From positions 248,001 through 312,000 of the forward strand of contig NZ_CP063110.1 of NCBI RefSeq assembly GCF_014931275.1: 64,000 nt of DNA. The letters run 5' to 3'. The notes under the pieces were generated by a model. That model had not been told where the DNA came from, did no database searches, and was given only the letters and a program-made list of their open reading frames with translations. Below, one piece after another: positions 50,221 through 58,989 of this stretch. The DNA is from Haemophilus parainfluenzae (GTDB lineage: Bacteria; Pseudomonadota; Gammaproteobacteria; Enterobacterales; Pasteurellaceae). Position numbers and translations under genes: made by a program. The stretch's first letter is position 1; the number at the start of each line of letters is the position of its first letter.

Positions 50221-52566
50221 ATGACCAAAAAATCTTTTAAAAAAACAGATCCGAATTATCAAAAAGAATTATCCAAATATGGTAATCCGATCCCAAGCAG
50301 AGACTACATTCTGCAAATTATTCGTGAAAATAATGCCCCGATGAGTCGGGAAGAAATTCTGACCGCACTTTCAATTAAAAGTGACGAACAACAAGAAGCC
50401 ATGCGTCGTCGCTTGCGTGCCATGGAAAATGATGGACAGTTAGTTTTCACTAAACGTAAACGCTATGCCTTGCCTGAAAAATTAGATTTATTCAAAGGCA
50501 TGGTCATCGGCCATCGCGAAGGCTATGGCTTTTTACAAGTCGAAGGTAAAAAAGAGGATCTCTTTATTCCTAATCACCAAATGCAACGTGTAATGCATGG
50601 TGATTTTGTATTAGCCCAACCTGCAGGCTTAGATCGCCGTGGTCGTCGCGAAGTCCGTATTGTTCGCGTACTTGAAAGTCGTAAAAAACAAATTGTCGGC
50701 CGTTTCTTCTTAGAAAATGGTTTTAGCTATGTGGTGCCTGATGACAGTCGTATCGGACGAGATATTTTAGTCCCTAATGAACATCGCAATGGGGCCCGAA
50801 TGGGACAAGTTGTTGTGGTTGAATTGCAGGAACGCTCTGCCTCCTTTACTCAACCAGTTGGCATCATCACCGAAATTCTGGGTGACAATATGGCAAAAGG
50901 GATGGAAGTGGAGATTGCTCTTCGTAATCATGACATTCCTCACCAATTCCCAAGTGCGGTCGAAAAATACGTTAAAAAATTCACGGAAGAAGTGCCTGAA
51001 GAAGCAAAAAAAGGCCGTGTAGATTTACGCAATCTGCCACTGGTGACCATTGATGGCGAAGATGCACGCGATTTTGATGATGCCGTATATTGCGAAAAAA
51101 GCGGTAAAGGCTGGAAACTTTGGGTGGCGATTGCCGATGTCAGCTATTATGTGCGTTTACGTTCTGCATTAGATACTGAAGCTTATAATCGAGGTAACTC
51201 TGTTTACTTCCCAAATCGTGTCGTACCAATGCTGCCAGAGATTTTATCCAACGGATTGTGTTCACTGAATCCACAAGTTGATCGCTTGTGTATGGTGTGT
51301 GAAATGCACATTTCCGCCAAAGGTAAACTCACCGATTATCATTTTTATGAAGCGGTAATGAATTCTCATGCACGTTTAACCTATACGAAAGTCGCGGCGA
51401 TTTTAGACGGCGATGATGAGCTCCGCACCCGTTATCAAGGGCTAGTACCACATTTAGAAGAATTGCATCATCTCTATCAAGCGTTACTCAATGCACGCAA
51501 ACAACGTGGTGCCATCGATTTTGAAACCATCGAAACCAAATTTATTTTCAATGCCATGGGACGAATTGATCGCATTGAACCTGTTGTGCGAAATGATGCT
51601 CACAAAATCATTGAAGAATGCATGATTCTTGCAAATATTGCAGCAGCAAACTTTATGGAAAAGCATAAAGAACCTGCACTCTATCGTATTCATGCCACAC
51701 CGAGCGAAGAAAAACTGACGTCTTTCCGTGCATTTTTAAGTGAATGCGGTTTAAGCCTTGAAGGCGGCATGAAACCGACCACAAAAGATTATGCGAAATT
51801 ATTAGAGCAAGTGAAAGATCGTCCGGATCATGAGCTTATTCAAACCATGTTGCTCCGTTCATTAAGCCAAGCAGTTTATCATGCGGATAATATCGGCCAC
51901 TTTGGTTTGGCGTTAGAAGAATATGCACACTTCACTTCCCCGATTCGTCGTTATCCAGATTTAACCCTACATCGTGGGATTAAGTATTTGTTAGCGAAAG
52001 AAAAAGGCGCCAAACGTAAAACGACGGATACTGGCGGCTATCACTATTCCTTTGATGAAATGGATTTATTAGGCGATCACTGCTCGATGACAGAACGCCG
52101 TGCCGATGATGCCACTCGCGAAGTAGCAGATTGGCTGAAATGTGAATATATGCAAGATCACGTGGGTGCTGAATTTAGCGGAGTGATCTCATCTGTAACG
52201 GGCTTTGGCTTATTCGTGCGTTTAGATGATTTATTCATTGATGGCTTAGTCCATATTTCTACTTTAGATAACGACTACTATCAATTTGATGCGGCAAAAC
52301 AACGTTTAATCGGTGAAAATAGTGGTATGATCTACCGTCTTGGCGATAAAGTAAAAATTCGTGTAGTTGCCGTTCATTTAGAACAAAAAATGGTAGATTT
52401 CAGTTTAGTCGAAAGTGCCAGAAAACCACGTCGTGTTGGCAAAACGGCGAAACAAAAAGTGAAAAAAGTCTTTAAGGAACTGCCACCTAAAGCGTCAAAA
52501 AAACGTAAAAGTGCGGTTAAAAATAAAGATGTTTCGAAGAAACCGACGAGAAAACGGAAGAAATAA
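50221..52566 (+). CDS. rnr: Ribonuclease R
   Basis: Processive 3'-to-5' exoribonuclease that degrades structured RNA and helps rRNA quality control and trans-translation. The 781 residues have an N-terminal winged helix (about 20-85), two cold-shock domains, the RNB catalytic domain with the Asp cluster in [15 protein letters not shown], an S1 domain near residue 650-735, and a Lys-rich tail. I see no clear ribosome site before the ATG at 50221. Followed 16 bases later by rlmB, as in enterics. Confidence 0.96.
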   Translation: MTKKSFKKTDPNYQKELSKYGNPIPSRDYILQIIRENNAPMSREEILTALSIKSDEQQEAMRRRLRAMENDGQLVFTKRKRYALPEKLDLFKGMVIGHREGYGFLQVEGKKEDLFIPNHQMQRVMHGDFVLAQPAGLDRRGRREVRIVRVLESRKKQIVGRFFLENGFSYVVPDDSRIGRDILVPNEHRNGARMGQVVVVELQERSASFTQPVGIITEILGDNMAKGMEVEIALRNHDIPHQFPSAVEKYVKKFTEEVPEEAKKGRVDLRNLPLVTIDGEDARDFDDAVYCEKSGKGWKLWVAIADVSYYVRLRSALDTEAYNRGNSVYFPNRVVPMLPEILSNGLCSLNPQVDRLCMVCEMHISAKGKLTDYHFYEAVMNSHARLTYTKVAAILDGDDELRTRYQGLVPHLEELHHLYQALLNARKQRGAIDFETIETKFIFNAMGRIDRIEPVVRNDAHKIIEECMILANIAAANFMEKHKEPALYRIHATPSEEKLTSFRAFLSECGLSLEGGMKPTTKDYAKLLEQVKDRPDHELIQTMLLRSLSQAVYHADNIGHFGLALEEYAHFTSPIRRYPDLTLHRGIKYLLAKEKGAKRKTTDTGGYHYSFDEMDLLGDHCSMTERRADDATREVADWLKCEYMQDHVGAEFSGVISSVTGFGLFVRLDDLFIDGLVHISTLDNDYYQFDAAKQRLIGENSGMIYRLGDKVKIRVVAVHLEQKMVDFSLVESARKPRRVGKTAKQKVKKVFKELPPKASKKRKSAVKNKDVSKKPTRKRKK

Positions 52567-52582
52567 TAAACAAGAGAACCCT

Positions 52583-53323
52583 ATGTCAGAAAATATCTAT
52601 GGTATCCATGCTGTAAACAGCATTTTAGCAAATAGCCCTGAGCGTTTAATTGAAGTATTTGTGCTGAAAGGCCGTGAAGATAAACGCCTACAATCCTTAC
52701 TCAATGAGCTCTATGCTTTAGGCATTGCGGTGCAATTTGTAAACCGTCAAACATTAGATAAAAAATCCAACGGTGAAGTGCATCAAGGTGTGATTGCTCG
52801 TGTGCAAGAAGCGAAAGAGCTGAATGAACATGATCTGGATGAACTTCTTACTCGTAAGCAAAATCCACTTCTGTTAGTGCTTGATGGCGTGACAGATCCC
52901 CATAACCTGGGTGCCTGTTTACGTACTGCGGATGCTGCTGGTGTGAGCGCTGTTATTGTGCCAAAAGATAAATCTGCTCAACTCACTTCTATTGCACGTA
53001 AAGTGGCTTGCGGTGCTGCGGAGACTGTGCCATTAATTCGCGTAACCAATTTAGCTCGTACTTTACGAGATCTACAACAAAATCATAATATTTGGGTAGT
53101 AGGTACATCTGGCGAAGCAACAGAAACCATTTATCAAAGCAAACTTACTGGTTCTCTTGCCTTAGTGATGGGGGCCGAAGGTGAAGGCATGCGCCGTCTT
53201 ACTCGTGAGCATTGTGATCAACTCATTAGTATTCCAATGGCGGGCTCTGTTTCATCTCTGAATGTTTCCGTTGCGACAGGCGTATGTTTATTTGAAATTG
53301 TGAGACAACGTCTTGCCGCCTAA
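52583..53323 (+). CDS. rlmB: 23S rRNA (guanosine-2251-2'-O)-methyltransferase
   Basis: SPOUT-type methyltransferase that makes Gm2251 in the P loop of 23S rRNA. The 246 residues have a small N-terminal substrate-binding domain and the knotted catalytic domain ([49 protein letters not shown]). The start at 52583 ([13 protein letters not shown]) fits the family and avoids overlap with rnr, though the frame is open from 52511. Confidence 0.96.
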   Translation: MSENIYGIHAVNSILANSPERLIEVFVLKGREDKRLQSLLNELYALGIAVQFVNRQTLDKKSNGEVHQGVIARVQEAKELNEHDLDELLTRKQNPLLLVLDGVTDPHNLGACLRTADAAGVSAVIVPKDKSAQLTSIARKVACGAAETVPLIRVTNLARTLRDLQQNHNIWVVGTSGEATETIYQSKLTGSLALVMGAEGEGMRRLTREHCDQLISIPMAGSVSSLNVSVATGVCLFEIVRQRLAA

Positions 53324-53354
53324 AAATACGTGAAAAAACGACCGCACTTGATAT

Positions 53355-53389
53355 AAAAAATGCCGACAAATCATTGTCGGCATTTTTAT
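53355..53389. terminator. Bidirectional terminator between rlmB and brnQ
   Basis: AAAAATGCCGACAA pairs with TTGTCGGCATTTTT over a five-base loop, between convergent genes. Confidence 0.92.
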
Positions 53390-54690
53390 TATTTTGAAAT
53401 TGTTTTCCCGAATATCATGGAAAGCACTAAAGTACATAATGCGGGCACAAGCCACGCAAGCCCTTGTAAATAGAGCGGGAAATGAGTCATGATCTGATGT
53501 AACCCTTCTGGCAACATATCCAAGTTTTTCAGGCTATCAATCAAACTAAAACAAACTGTCACAAAAATAGTGGTGTAATAGCTCAATCGAATAAAAGGCA
53601 ATTTATTACGCACAAGCTGTAAAACCACTAACATGATCGCCATTGGGTAAATCAACAACAAGGCAGGAATCGTCACTCGGAGTAATTTTGTTAAGCCATA
53701 TTGTGAAATAATTGTCGTCATGGCGGTGAAGAAGACAATCCAAAATGGATAAGAAAAACGCGTCGAAAACTTGGAGAAGTAATCACCACACGCACTGGTT
53801 ACGCCCACTAATGTGGTTAGACTTGCTAAAGTAATAATACCCGCCATAATCCAGGTTCCCGCCGTGCCAAATAAACTGTTCACATAACGAGAGAAGATTT
53901 GGCCGCCATTTGTTGCACCTTGTGCCACCGCATCAGAAGTCGCCCCTAAGTAGAATAAGGCAAAATATAGACAAGCTAATAAAATGACAGATACAAAACC
54001 CGCTGAAATCGTATATTGAACAATCTTTTGTGGATTGGTCACATTTTTTGCAGACAACGCCCGTGCAACAATGCCACCAAAGGCAATCGCAGCCAGTACA
54101 TCCATTGTTTGATAACCACTAATTAATCCTGTGGTTAATGCTGAATTCTCGGCATAAGCCTGCGATGGGGCAACAATGTCAGAAAGAGGTGAAACAAAAA
54201 CCGTGATCCCAACAACGAGTAATAATACCAACAATGCCGGCGTCATCACTTCACCCACTGTTGAAATAATGGTACTTGGGCGAATCATGAATCCCATGGC
54301 GATAATATTAAAGATCACAGAGAAAATAAGACGTGTCGTCGCGCTATCTTCAACGAGCCCCAATGGTAACCATGCCATTTCATAAGCGACATTGGTAATT
54401 CGAGGCATGGCAAAGGTTGAACCGATGACTAAATAAAGAATGGTTAAGAAGGATACGCCTGCCCACTTGGGTAAGTCCTTAGTCAGTTCTTCACCACGTC
54501 CTAATACTGACACAACAACTAATGTAATAAATGGCATGAGTACGCCTGTTATCACAAATCCTAGCGAAGCGGTTGCCCAATGGTTACCTGCGGAGTAACC
54601 TTCCATCGGTGGAAAAATAATATTTCCTGCGCCTAAAAATAAAGCAAAAATCATCATGCCTAATACGATGATATCTTTCTTTGAAAACAT
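53389..54690 (-). CDS. brnQ: Branched-chain amino acid permease BrnQ (LIV-II)
   Basis: Sodium-coupled transporter for leucine, isoleucine and valine. The 433 residues have about twelve helices; the N-terminal MFSKKDIIVLGMMIFALFLG with AGNIIFPP is the family signature. The ATG at 54690 follows a GAGA-type site; 48 extra upstream codons to 54834 cover the promoter and CRP region and are rejected. Divergent from nhaA, sharing a 209-base control region. Confidence 0.94.
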   Translation of the reverse strand: MFSKKDIIVLGMMIFALFLGAGNIIFPPMEGYSAGNHWATASLGFVITGVLMPFITLVVVSVLGRGEELTKDLPKWAGVSFLTILYLVIGSTFAMPRITNVAYEMAWLPLGLVEDSATTRLIFSVIFNIIAMGFMIRPSTIISTVGEVMTPALLVLLLVVGITVFVSPLSDIVAPSQAYAENSALTTGLISGYQTMDVLAAIAFGGIVARALSAKNVTNPQKIVQYTISAGFVSVILLACLYFALFYLGATSDAVAQGATNGGQIFSRYVNSLFGTAGTWIMAGIITLASLTTLVGVTSACGDYFSKFSTRFSYPFWIVFFTAMTTIISQYGLTKLLRVTIPALLLIYPMAIMLVVLQLVRNKLPFIRLSYYTTIFVTVCFSLIDSLKNLDMLPEGLHQIMTHFPLYLQGLAWLVPALCTLVLSMIFGKTISK

Positions 54691-54762
54691 AAGTATTCTC
54701 GAATAAATAAATTTTAAGGATTTTACTATTAAATTGTTTTTTATTCCAAAAATGAAAATAAA

Positions 54763-54784
54763 TTTTGTGAAATAGATCACGAAA
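54763..54784. promoter_or_regulatory. CRP site between brnQ and nhaA
   Basis: TGTGA-N6-TCACG at 54766-54781 matches the CRP consensus TGTGA-N6-TCACA in nine of ten positions, with matching T and A flanks. It is the ordinary CRP type, not CRP-S. It lies 76 bases before brnQ and 116 before nhaA and could serve either. Confidence 0.75.
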
Positions 54785-54899
54785 TCTATCACACTCCGAT
54801 TAAATCTCACATTATCCAGCGACGCTTTTTCCAAAATCAGTAAATTTGTGATAGTATCTAAGCTTTATTATTTTTTATTACTTTTTTAGGAGAGAATGA

Positions 54900-56087
54900 A
54901 TGAATAAACTGAGTTTGATTCAACAAATTCAGCGTTTTTTAAAATTAGAATCAGCTGGCGGAATTTTATTACTTTTCTCAGCGGTAGTCGCAATGCTATT
55001 AGCTAACTCACCGCTTAATCAAACCTATAATGACTTTTTAAATTTACCAGTCAGCATTCAAGTAGGATCTTTTTCCATTGATAAAACCTTAATCCATTGG
55101 ATTAACGATGGTTTTATGGCGGTATTCTTTGTTTTAGTAGGAATGGAAGTCAAAAAAGAATTATTTGAAGGCTCCCTTTCAAGCTATCAACAAGCGATTT
55201 TCCCCGCTATTGCAGCGGTGGGGGGAATGATTATTCCTGCATTAGTTTATGTATTTATCGCCCAACACGATCCCGCTTTAGCCGATGGCTGGGCTATTCC
55301 AATGGCAACAGACATTGCCTTTGCACTTGGAATCATGGCGTTATTAAGTAAACAAGTGCCACTCCCACTAAAAATCTTCTTACTTGCTTTAGCCATTATT
55401 GATGACTTAGGCGCCATTGTCGTTATTGCACTGTTTTTCTCACACGGATTAAGTGTACAAGCACTCATTTTTGCTGCAGTTGCTATTGTTGTACTTATCG
55501 CATTAAATCGCTTTAAAGTGACCGCACTTTGCGCCTATATAGTGGTGGGAATAATCCTATGGGCTTCGGTATTAAAATCAGGCGTGCATGCTACCCTTGC
55601 TGGCGTTATCATCGGATTTTGTATTCCATTAAAAGGTAAAAATGGCGAAACACCGTTACATGACTTTGAGCACATTCTTGCTCCTTGGTCATCCTTTGTT
55701 ATCCTGCCATTATTTGCGTTTGCTAATGCGGGTGTAAGCTTCGATGGCATTGATCTCAGCATGCTGACATCACCATTATTGCTCGCGATTTCTCTTGGCT
55801 TAATTATCGGAAAACCTCTGGGTGTATTTGGTTTCAGTTATCTTTCCGTTAAACTTGGCATTGCAAAACTTCCACAAGGCATCAACTTCAAACAAATTTT
55901 TGCTGTGGCGATTTTATGCGGTATCGGTTTCACTATGTCGATGTTCTTAGCAAGCCTAGCCTTCAATGCCGATGCAGGTGAAAGCATTAACTCCCTTTCT
56001 CGATTAGGGATCTTATTAGGCTCTACTGTTTCAGCGATTGTGGGGTATATGGCGTTGAAAGTGACTACTGCTAAAAATAAAGGGTAA
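54900..56087 (+). CDS. nhaA: Sodium/proton antiporter NhaA
   Basis: Exports sodium ions in exchange for protons, for salt and alkali tolerance. The 395 residues have twelve helices with the ion-binding Asp pair in [15 protein letters not shown] (near 163-164) and unwound helix [11 protein letters not shown]. The ATG has TAGGAGA at five bases, within GAATGAATGAAT. BrnQ on the other strand is also sodium-coupled. Followed eight bases later by the GT25-GT2 gene. Confidence 0.97.
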   Translation: MNKLSLIQQIQRFLKLESAGGILLLFSAVVAMLLANSPLNQTYNDFLNLPVSIQVGSFSIDKTLIHWINDGFMAVFFVLVGMEVKKELFEGSLSSYQQAIFPAIAAVGGMIIPALVYVFIAQHDPALADGWAIPMATDIAFALGIMALLSKQVPLPLKIFLLALAIIDDLGAIVVIALFFSHGLSVQALIFAAVAIVVLIALNRFKVTALCAYIVVGIILWASVLKSGVHATLAGVIIGFCIPLKGKNGETPLHDFEHILAPWSSFVILPLFAFANAGVSFDGIDLSMLTSPLLLAISLGLIIGKPLGVFGFSYLSVKLGIAKLPQGINFKQIFAVAILCGIGFTMSMFLASLAFNADAGESINSLSRLGILLGSTVSAIVGYMALKVTTAKNKG

Positions 56088-56095
56088 TCAAAACG

Positions 56096-57628
56096 ATGGA
56101 AAAACTAACCTGTTATGTGATTTATGCTTCTGAAAAAATAGAGAGACTGAGTCATTTTTTACAATTCGCCTCTGACTCTCATGTTGTTCCTATTTCTGCA
56201 GTAACTAAAGAACAGGTTAGCTTAGTCGGTAATTCTTCAGCCTTATTTAATTTAAAGAAAGCAGAAGAACTACTTGATCGGATTCCCAATAACAAAGAAA
56301 TTGCCCACACGCTATCTCATATTCAGTGCTGGAAGACGATTGCTGAAAATGAACAGTTACAAGATAATGATTTTGTTTTAATTGCTGAAAGTGAAATACA
56401 ACCTGTTGAAAACTTCATTCAGCATGCTATCAATTATGCTAATAAATACTCTTCTTACGGAATTATTAAATTACAGCATGATAGCGAGGGTCGTTCTGGA
56501 GAGCGTTTATTTCAAATAGGTGATGAGCCTGATGCATTAATCTATGGCGACACAAATCAGTACAACTATGGTTGTTCGCTTTATCTCATCCGCAAAAATG
56601 TCGCAAAAAAATTGACCGCACTTTTAAGTGAAACAAAACCCTACTGGCTTGCAGATCAATTTACTGCATTCCATGAACCTCAAAATATTGCTCAAGCACG
56701 TTATCTATTGGGGGAAAATCCAGTCCAAAAACAACAAGATAAAGTTGAAAACCCACTATTTAGTATCATTGTGCCAATCTATAATGTTGAACGTTACCTC
56801 GAGCAATGTATTGAATCTGTCTTGGCACAAGATTATCAGAATTATGAACTTATTTTAGTTGATGATGGTTCACCAGATAATTCTATCGACATTTGCGCCA
56901 AATATGCTAAACAATATTCTAATATTGTTTTTATCCATAAAATTAACGGTGGAGTATCCGACGCAAGAAATGCAGGCATTCAAATTGCTCGAGGCGAGTA
57001 TTTAATGTTTTTAGATAGTGATGATTATTGGGAAGGAACAACTGTTCTCTCTGATTTACAAAAGATAATTACTGAAAATAATCCCGATATTATCTTCAAT
57101 TATATGAGCAGTATCTATCCTGACAAAATTGTAAACCATTACATCAACCGAGATAAGCTAATAGGTTCTTTTAGGGAAGACTTTCAAGGTCTTTATCAAG
57201 ATGGAATTTATCTTGGGTTCCCCTTTACAAAAACAATAAAAAGAGAATTAATTTTAACAAACCACCTCTTTTTTATAAAAGGGCGATCTTTTGAAGATGT
57301 GGTATGGAGTTTTTTTCTTACTAAATATATTAGTAGTTATGCGATTTATAAAAACTGCTTTTATATGTATAGAAGAGAAAGAAAAGGTTCAATTAGTTCT
57401 GTTGCGACCTCTAAAAATCAAGTAAGTCTATTTCAAAATCTATCTGATGTAATAACTGAAATAGAAAATATGAAACTCAACAATGAGTTGTTGCCTGGAT
57501 TTAAAAAATATGTAGATGATATTTATGGGTATGTAATAACATGCTATGAACTACTGCCAGAGAATGAAAAAGTAGATTTTCTTAATTTGAAAGAAAAATA
57601 TGAAAAAGAATTTAATGCTTTGTGGTAA
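56096..57628 (+). CDS. Two-domain glycosyltransferase: GT25-like N-terminus fused to a GT2 domain
   Basis: Putative sugar transferase of 510 residues. The first about 210 residues resemble GT25 LOS galactosyltransferases (LTCYVIYASEKIERLSHF, AHTLSHIQCWKTIAENEQL, NDFVLIAESEIQPVENF), though the usual acidic EDD/EDDxxP is here AESE. Residues about 220-510 are a clear GT2 domain (FSIIVPIYNVERYLEQCIES, LVDDGSPDNSID, FLDSDDYWEG with DXD near 310). The 3' third is more AT-rich than the rest, hinting at a patchwork origin. It is next to a Ser-rich autotransporter and a DUF2827 gene. The target could equally be lipooligosaccharide. Confidence 0.85.
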   Translation: MEKLTCYVIYASEKIERLSHFLQFASDSHVVPISAVTKEQVSLVGNSSALFNLKKAEELLDRIPNNKEIAHTLSHIQCWKTIAENEQLQDNDFVLIAESEIQPVENFIQHAINYANKYSSYGIIKLQHDSEGRSGERLFQIGDEPDALIYGDTNQYNYGCSLYLIRKNVAKKLTALLSETKPYWLADQFTAFHEPQNIAQARYLLGENPVQKQQDKVENPLFSIIVPIYNVERYLEQCIESVLAQDYQNYELILVDDGSPDNSIDICAKYAKQYSNIVFIHKINGGVSDARNAGIQIARGEYLMFLDSDDYWEGTTVLSDLQKIITENNPDIIFNYMSSIYPDKIVNHYINRDKLIGSFREDFQGLYQDGIYLGFPFTKTIKRELILTNHLFFIKGRSFEDVVWSFFLTKYISSYAIYKNCFYMYRRERKGSISSVATSKNQVSLFQNLSDVITEIENMKLNNELLPGFKKYVDDIYGYVITCYELLPENEKVDFLNLKEKYEKEFNALW

Positions 57629-57679
57629 ATATTATAGATAAACACACTATTAATACTAATCAAGATTTATAAGTTGAAT

Positions 57680-57714
57680 AAAAAATCCCTTAGTGCTCAC
57701 TGAGGGATTTTTAC
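57680..57714. terminator. Bidirectional terminator between the two glycosyltransferase genes
   Basis: AAAATCCCTTAGTG pairs with CACTGAGGGATTTT (one G-T pair) over a two-base loop, with A and T runs on both sides. Confidence 0.9.
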
Positions 57715-57719
57715 AAATC

Positions 57720-58859
57720 TTATTCAGAAAACAACCGCTTGATCTCTTTCTCATACAAATAAATATTCACAGGATTAGTTGGTAATTGAGAATCCAAATA
57801 TTCATTTGCTCTTTTCACATATTCTTCATGATGCTTATCATGGTTATCAATCACATCAAGCAACACTTTTGCACCTTCAAATGCGTCAAACTGATCGTAG
57901 TAATACCCCACGCCTTTAGGGATAAGTTTTGAATTATGAATAAATGGATAGCCACCATACAATGCATCATTATAAGCATAATTTAAGCCATTTTCCCATT
58001 GATGACTAAGCACAATATCCACATAACGGGTCAGAAAATCTGGCATTTGATAACGCCCTTCTACCGTCATTACTCCATTTTTGACAAGATTAGTTCGTCC
58101 TATGAAATTAAAAAAGGTTGGATTATCTTTTTTATCGTAGGTGTTGCACATATAGACGTTTTTAATTTTCTCAGGAGCTTCACGATAGGCTTGTTCAGCA
58201 ATTAACACTGGCGTAAAGCAAGTTTTCACTACGTTAATATTGGCTTCAAAAGAGGCTATACGTTTAGCTTTTTTCTCAGCATCTGGTTTATAACCAAAAG
58301 TAAGATTATGCTTCTCTTTGATTCGCTTAATCACCTGATCACAGAATACCGGCGACCAAATTGCAGGCACCACATAAGCAGGACAACGATACATAATGGA
58401 AAAATAAGATTTACAGGTATTTTCATGTTGTGGAATCATCCACACTGAATCAAATAAGGTCCCGTTAAAGATTCTGCCTGCTTTTTTATCAAAAAGGAAA
58501 TTTTCCATATCCATAATGAAGTCATTACCCATTTTATAGCAAACAACTTTACCACCATGCTGATGCATTCGAGTAACTTGATGAGGTTCAATCACCAATG
58601 TTCCCTCAATCAATACGTCTAATTGATCAATTACATCCTCAATATAAGCGTATTTCAAATTTAATCCATCAAGCATAAACCCTTCTGGAGGTGTAGTGCG
58701 TTTCTCAGGCCCCCAAGAAACCAGAATAACATCTTCTACAATTGACGAATGTTGAAATAAATGAAAAAGATGAATAACATTTTGATTCGCACCATTTGCC
58801 CAAATATCTGTGACTTTTGCTTCTAAATTAAAGGTGATCCCAATTTTATATTTACGCAT
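57720..58859 (-). CDS. DUF2827-like putative glycosyltransferase
   Basis: Cytoplasmic protein of 379 residues that I match to DUF2827, a family with a GT-B-like fold and no established substrate; the match is from memory of its motifs. Seen are KIGITFNLEAKVTDIWANGA at the N-terminus, LIEGTLVIEPHQV, KMGNDFIMDMENF and the C-terminal YGGYPFIHNSKLIPKGVGYY, which has the shape of a nucleotide-sugar-binding segment. The ATG follows AAGGAAGAG. It lies 131 bases downstream of the Ser-rich trimeric autotransporter on the same strand, past a hairpin, so partial read-through may couple them. I infer it glycosylates that adhesin. Confidence 0.7.
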   Translation of the reverse strand: MRKYKIGITFNLEAKVTDIWANGANQNVIHLFHLFQHSSIVEDVILVSWGPEKRTTPPEGFMLDGLNLKYAYIEDVIDQLDVLIEGTLVIEPHQVTRMHQHGGKVVCYKMGNDFIMDMENFLFDKKAGRIFNGTLFDSVWMIPQHENTCKSYFSIMYRCPAYVVPAIWSPVFCDQVIKRIKEKHNLTFGYKPDAEKKAKRIASFEANINVVKTCFTPVLIAEQAYREAPEKIKNVYMCNTYDKKDNPTFFNFIGRTNLVKNGVMTVEGRYQMPDFLTRYVDIVLSHQWENGLNYAYNDALYGGYPFIHNSKLIPKGVGYYYDQFDAFEGAKVLLDVIDNHDKHHEEYVKRANEYLDSQLPTNPVNIYLYEKEIKRLFSE

Positions 58860-58938
58860 AATTCTCTTCCTTTTTATTATTTAAATCATCTGAAAGTGCG
58901 GTCAAAAATAAACGTATTTTCAAATGACTTAAATAATA

Positions 58939-58975
58939 AAAATCACTCGGATATTCCTACCCGAGTGATTTATCT
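58939..58975 (-). terminator. Terminator after the trimeric autotransporter
   Basis: AATCACTCGG pairs with CCGAGTGATT over a loop of about ten bases, followed by TTT on the minus strand, 17 bases past the autotransporter stop. Confidence 0.8.
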
Positions 58976-58989
58976 TGATTAGTTGATTA

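Noticed and set aside
54894..54907. GAATGAATGAAT at the nhaA start as a phase-variable tetranucleotide repeat
   Set aside because: Only about three copies; Haemophilus phase-variable loci need many more to slip at useful rates.
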